64,000 nt of DNA from NCBI RefSeq assembly GCF_002893625.1, contig NZ_PKMZ01000001.1:558001-622000 (forward strand). Reading direction: 5' to 3'. Source of the stretch: Mangrovicella endophytica. Lineage in GTDB: Bacteria; Pseudomonadota; Alphaproteobacteria; Rhizobiales; Rhizobiaceae. The translations under genes and the position numbers were made by a program. The notes below the pieces were generated by a model. The model was not told the DNA's origin, did no database searches, and was given only the letters and a program-made list of their open reading frames with translations. Below are positions 60,616-64,000 of this stretch, piece after piece (position 1 is the stretch's first letter; every line of letters starts with the position of its first letter).

Positions 60616-61425
60616 TCAGATCGGCACCGCTACGCCGGCGGGATGGGTGGAATGAGGCAGGATCTGCATCTCGAGGCCATAGACGGCCCGCAGGCATTCG
60701 GGCGTCATGAAGCGGTGCACGTCCTCGCTGGCGACGAGGCGCCCGCCGCGTAGCGCCAGCACCCGGTCGCAGAAGCGCGAGGCCATGTTCACGTCGTGCA
60801 GCACGATGACAACAGAGCGCCCGCCCTCGTGCGCTAGCCGGCGGACGAGCGACAGGACCTCGAGTTGGTGGGCGACGTCGAGCGCCGAGGTCGGCTCGTC
60901 GAGCAGCAGGCAGCGCGCATCCTGCGCCACCAGCATGGCGAGCCAGACCCGCTGGCGCTCGCCGCCCGACAGTGTGTCAATGTTGCGCTCGGCGAGTTGG
61001 CCCGTGCCGGTCACGACCATGGCTTCGGTTGTCCGCGCGGCATCGTCGGGCGTGAAGCGCCCGAACGGCCCGTGCCAGGGATAGCGGCCGAGCGCCACGA
61101 CCTCGCGCGCGGACAGCCCGATGCCGGTCTGCGGATGCTGCGGCAGATAGGCGATCTGCCGGGCGAGATCGCGGGCACCCCAATCGGCGAGCGCACGTCC
61201 GCCGAAGCTGAGATTGCCGCCGCTCGGGCTCGTCTGCCGGGCGAGGAGACGCAGGAGCGTCGACTTGCCGGAGCCGTTAGGGCCGACAAGGCCCAGCACT
61301 TGGCCGCCACCGATCGCAGCTGACAGCGGATGCAGGATCGGCGTCCCGTCGACCTCGAAGCGCACGTTGTCGAGGACAAAGCCGCGGTCGGCTGTTGCCG
61401 CCGGTGCGATGGTTCGCGGGCTCAT
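60616..61425 (-). CDS. Iron-siderophore ABC transporter ATP-binding protein (FhuC/FecE-like)
   Basis: 269 residues from ATG 61425, which overlaps the permease stop (ATGA). Single ABC domain: Walker A LGLVGPNGSGKST, Q-loop YLPQHPQTGIGLSAREVVALGRYPWHGPFGR (the GRxPH/W segment is typical of FecE-type ATPases), signature LSGGERQRVWLAMLVAQ, Walker B RCLLLDEPTSALD, and switch His in VIVLHDVNMASRFCDRV. Energises ferric-siderophore uptake through the fused permease upstream. Confidence 0.95.
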   Translation of the reverse strand: MSPRTIAPAATADRGFVLDNVRFEVDGTPILHPLSAAIGGGQVLGLVGPNGSGKSTLLRLLARQTSPSGGNLSFGGRALADWGARDLARQIAYLPQHPQTGIGLSAREVVALGRYPWHGPFGRFTPDDAARTTEAMVVTGTGQLAERNIDTLSGGERQRVWLAMLVAQDARCLLLDEPTSALDVAHQLEVLSLVRRLAHEGGRSVVIVLHDVNMASRFCDRVLALRGGRLVASEDVHRFMTPECLRAVYGLEMQILPHSTHPAGVAVPI

Positions 61426-63422
61426 GCGGCGCGCCTTTGCAGAAGCCAGAGAAGGATGGGCGCACCGATCAGCGAGGCGACGAGGCCGGTCGGCAGCTGG
61501 AAGGGAAAGGCGATCGTGCGCGCCAGCCAGTCCGCCGCAACCAGGAGGGCCGCCCCGGCAAACCCGCTCGCGAACAGCCCGGCGCCGGATCGCCGCACGC
61601 CGAGCAGCCGCACCAGATGCGGCGCGATGAACCCGGCGAAGGTGAGCGGCCCGACCAGCGGCGTCGCGATGGCCGTGCCCGCCGCCACGAGCGCCAGCAG
61701 CAGCACCCGCGCCAAGCCAAGCGGCACGCCAAGCGCCTGCGCGGCGGTCTGTCCCAGCTGGAACAGGTCGAGCCAGCGCATAAGGCAGAGGCCGAGAACA
61801 AGCGCAGTGCCGGCGAGGATCAGCGAGGCGAGCGCGGAGACCGGCTCGGCCGAGAAGCCGGCACCGGTGAGCCACGAGAGGAGCTGGAAGGCGCGCGGGT
61901 CGCCTGCGGCGGAGAGAACGCCGATCACCGCATCCAGAAGCGCCGACAGGGCGATGCCGGCCAGCAGCATGCGCTCCGGCTGGAAGCCGCTGCGCCGCGA
62001 CAGGAGCAGGATCAGGCCGAGCACCAGCACCGCCCCCGCCGCAGCCGCGCCGGTCAGTGCCGCCGGCGAGGGCAGACCGCCGACAAAGAAGGCGATCGCC
62101 ATGGCGAAGGTGGCACCGGCGCTGACGCCGAGGATTTCCGGGCTCGCCATCTCGTTGCCGGTGAGGCGTTGCAGCAGAAAGCCGGCAGAGCCGAGCAGGA
62201 GGCCGGCCGCCGCTGCGGCCAGCATGCGCGGCCAGCGATAGGGCAGAATGTCGGCCATGTCAGCGGCCGCCAAAAGCCGCCAGCTGCCGTCAGGCGCGCG
62301 CTCGATCAGGAGCGCGCAGGCCGCGAGCGCCAGAAGGAGCACACCGAGCACCACGATGGGGGTGGCGGGCGAGTGCCGGCCGCCTGAGCGGCGCGAGGGC
62401 GCAGGATCGGCCGCCGCATCCTTGCGCAGCCGCGTCGTGAGACGCGGCAGGAGCCACAGGAGGACGGGCGAGCCGACAAGCGCGGTGACGGCGCCCGTCG
62501 GCAGGAAGTCGGCGGATGCTCCGGCGGCCAGCTGTACGGCAAGATCGGCCAGGAGCAGAAGCAGCGCGCCGATGGCGGTGGCAGCGCCGAGACTTGTCGA
62601 AAAACCCCGTGCGCCCGCCAGCCGGGCGAGGATCGGCGCAACCAGCCCGATAAAGCCGATCACACCAACGGCGCTGGTGGTGAAGGCAGCGAGCAGCACC
62701 GCCAGAGCAAGCGCACCGATGCGCAGTGCCGAGACATTCAGGCCGAGCGAGCGTGCGGCATCCTCGCCGAGGTCGAGCAGGCCGAGCGGACGCACCAGCA
62801 GTGTGACCGGCAGCACGACAACGGCGAGGCGGAGTGCAAGGTCGGCGCTGGGCTGCCAACCCTGCTGGCTGAGCGAGCCCGAGCCCCAGACGAAGAGGCT
62901 GGCGAGATAGCGGCTTTCGACCAGCGTCAGCGCGGCGGCGAGCGCGCCGCAATAGAGGGTGACGAGTAGGCCGGACAGGATCAGCGAAACGGGCGAGAAA
63001 TCCTGCCGCCGGCTCAGCGCGAACACCAGGGCGGCGGCGATGGCCGATCCACCGAGGGCGACGATGTCGCGCCCCCAGCCGAGCAGAACCGGGTAGAACA
63101 GCGTCGCGACGCCAAGCGCCAGCCGGGCACCGGCATCGATACCGAGCGTCGTCGGCGAGGCCAGCGGATTGCGCAGCGCCTGCTGCAGCAGTGCGCCTGA
63201 CGCGCCGAGGGCCGCGCCGCAGAGCACCGCCATCGCCAGTCGGGGCAGCGTCGAATAGATCAGCACCATTCGATCGGGATCGTAGCTCGAGGCATGCGGC
63301 TGGCTCAGAAGCGGCAGTTTCGGTCCGAGCAGCACCGCGCCGAGCGCCAGCGCCAGCAGCGTCATCCCCAGCAGCAGCGGGGCCGGGCCGCCTTGCCGCG
63401 GCGATGCAGTTATCGCCGTCAC
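61422..63422 (-). CDS. Iron-siderophore ABC permease, double FecCD fusion (FhuB-like)
   Basis: 666 residues from GTG 63422, whose second to fourth bases form part of the overlap with the binding-protein stop. About 18-20 membrane helices in two homologous FecCD halves (about 1-330 and 345-666). Each half carries a coupling-type segment: LPRLAMAVLCGAALGASGALLQQALRNPLASPTTLG in half 1 and WPRMLAAAAAGLLLGSAGFLLQRLTGNEMASPEILG in half 2, plus GFIGLVAPILARL and GFIAPHLVRLLG. Fused permeases of this size are typical of FhuB (hydroxamate siderophores). Any longer start lies inside the binding-protein gene and is rejected. Confidence 0.94.
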   Translation of the reverse strand: MTAITASPRQGGPAPLLLGMTLLALALGAVLLGPKLPLLSQPHASSYDPDRMVLIYSTLPRLAMAVLCGAALGASGALLQQALRNPLASPTTLGIDAGARLALGVATLFYPVLLGWGRDIVALGGSAIAAALVFALSRRQDFSPVSLILSGLLVTLYCGALAAALTLVESRYLASLFVWGSGSLSQQGWQPSADLALRLAVVVLPVTLLVRPLGLLDLGEDAARSLGLNVSALRIGALALAVLLAAFTTSAVGVIGFIGLVAPILARLAGARGFSTSLGAATAIGALLLLLADLAVQLAAGASADFLPTGAVTALVGSPVLLWLLPRLTTRLRKDAAADPAPSRRSGGRHSPATPIVVLGVLLLALAACALLIERAPDGSWRLLAAADMADILPYRWPRMLAAAAAGLLLGSAGFLLQRLTGNEMASPEILGVSAGATFAMAIAFFVGGLPSPAALTGAAAAGAVLVLGLILLLSRRSGFQPERMLLAGIALSALLDAVIGVLSAAGDPRAFQLLSWLTGAGFSAEPVSALASLILAGTALVLGLCLMRWLDLFQLGQTAAQALGVPLGLARVLLLALVAAGTAIATPLVGPLTFAGFIAPHLVRLLGVRRSGAGLFASGFAGAALLVAADWLARTIAFPFQLPTGLVASLIGAPILLWLLQRRAA

Positions 63423-64000
63423 CGGAGCCTTGCCTCCAGCGCGTCGAGTATGAGCGAGGCCAGACGCCGTGCCGCGGGAACGCCGCCAAACGCGGCAACA
63501 GGCGGCATCACCCGGACGGGGCCGTTGCCGCGCCGCACCGGCAGCGACAGCCATAGCGGGCTTCGCTCAAGCACCGCTTTGACATCCGGAGGCATGTAGT
63601 CGGCAAGGATCACGGCCTTTTCGATCCCTGCGAGGCGCTCGATGCCAGCAGTCGCAAAGCCCCAGTAGAGGCCTTCGCTCTGCCAGGCATTGCGAAGGCC
63701 GAGGCGGTCCAGCACGTCCTGCTGCATGCCCGGCCGCGCATAGATGCGGATGTGGCGCGGATCGATGAAGGAGAGGAGCAGCACCGGCGTGTCGCGGAAC
63801 GGCTTCGCGCGCTCTGCGCAGGCCGCAAAGAAGCGCTCGGTCTCCGCGATATAGGCCTCGGCGCGCTCCTCGCGTCCGAGCAGGGTTCCGAGCTGCCGCA
63901 GCGCCGCGATCGCCTTGGGCAGCGGCGAGCCACCCTCGGAATACATGGTCATGTTTGCAATGGGCGCGACGCGGCGCACCTGCGCCTCGGTCATCGCGGT
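63419..64000 (-). CDS. Iron-siderophore ABC periplasmic binding protein (5' end beyond window)
   Basis: 193 residues are visible; the frame continues past the right edge of the window, so the N-terminal signal and first lobe are missing. The second lobe is of the class III (FhuD/FepB) binding-protein type: LGREERAEAYIAETERFFAACAERA (the long inter-lobe helix), PVLLLSFIDPRHIRIYARPGMQQDVLDRLGLRNAW, and RLAGIEKAVILADYMPPDVKAVLERSPLW. It delivers the siderophore to the fused permease encoded directly downstream with a GTGA overlap. FhuD-like hydroxamate binding is likely from the FhuB-type partner. Confidence 0.88.
   Translation of the reverse strand, partial: TAMTEAQVRRVAPIANMTMYSEGGSPLPKAIAALRQLGTLLGREERAEAYIAETERFFAACAERAKPFRDTPVLLLSFIDPRHIRIYARPGMQQDVLDRLGLRNAWQSEGLYWGFATAGIERLAGIEKAVILADYMPPDVKAVLERSPLWLSLPVRRGNGPVRVMPPVAAFGGVPAARRLASLILDALEARLR

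Noticed and set aside
1-64000. CRISPR arrays, tRNA or rRNA genes, insertion sequences, prophage genes
   Set aside because: I looked for regular spaced repeats, tRNA cloverleaf-type ends, transposase or integrase motifs and terminal inverted repeats, and found none I could support by eye.

Overview
The window is GC-rich DNA with closely packed genes and fits an alphaproteobacterium of the order Hyphomicrobiales (Rhizobiales). Three things point there: a ChvE/GguA/GguB/GguC-type sugar locus, a LuxR/LuxI quorum-sensing pair next to a short rhizobial-type XRE regulator, and a HisKA_2-family histidine kinase. A family such as Aurantimonadaceae is possible, but no rRNA or other marker gene is present to prove it. 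I see no tRNA, rRNA, insertion sequence, phage gene or CRISPR array.

Bases 1-40384 form a carbohydrate-uptake island with four CUT2 (ribose-type) ABC transporters, each with its own enzymes and regulators. System 1 (1-3600) is a binding protein, ATPase and permease. System 2 lies on the minus strand (4407-13238): a Gfo/Idh/MocA dehydrogenase, a TIM-barrel isomerase, a DUF4432 mutarotase-like protein, an SDR, a permease, a binding protein, an ATPase and an FAH-family enzyme, with a divergent LacI regulator. A short rutABCD uracil-degradation operon (14874-17927) and a HutD-family gene follow. System 3 (18799-27185) has a LacI regulator, xylose isomerase, a TIM-barrel protein, a Gfo/Idh protein, and an ATPase, permease and binding protein; a convergent xylitol/sorbitol-type dehydrogenase and a PPK2 follow. 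System 4 (29549-40384) is the chvE-ggu locus: a FadR-type regulator, two tandem chvE paralogs, gguA, gguB, a 2-oxoglutarate-semialdehyde dehydrogenase, gguC/araD1, an L-arabinose/D-galactose 1-dehydrogenase and galM. This outlines a non-phosphorylative aldose route to 2-oxoglutarate. No sugar kinase is present anywhere in the island.

Bases 40385-46721 hold signalling genes. A LuxR-type receptor retains every AHL-contact residue. An AHL synthase follows, preceded by a perfect inverted repeat and translationally coupled to a 70-residue ORF, then an XRE regulator. Next is an rsbR-rsbS-rsbT stressosome module with overlapping start and stop codons. It continues into a HATPase-SpoIIE phosphatase fusion and an unusual protein that joins an RsbT-like switch kinase to a HisKA_2 histidine kinase. 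I regard this module as the most interesting part of the window.

Bases 46722-59386 are mixed housekeeping and stress genes: an SH3-type secreted protein, msrB, a histone-deacetylase-family amidohydrolase, a YqjI-like PadR regulator with a DUF2218 gene, a GGDEF-EAL protein, an ECF sigma/anti-sigma pair, a Bax-inhibitor-1 homolog, a DUF2076 protein, an Fsr-like MFS exporter and an HD-domain protein. Bases 59507-64000 (minus strand) are a ferric-siderophore operon: binding protein (cut by the window edge), fused FhuB-like double permease, FecE/FhuC-like ATPase and a DUF2218-SIP ferric-siderophore reductase. Many short stem-loops sit between cistrons, particularly beside sugar-binding-protein genes.
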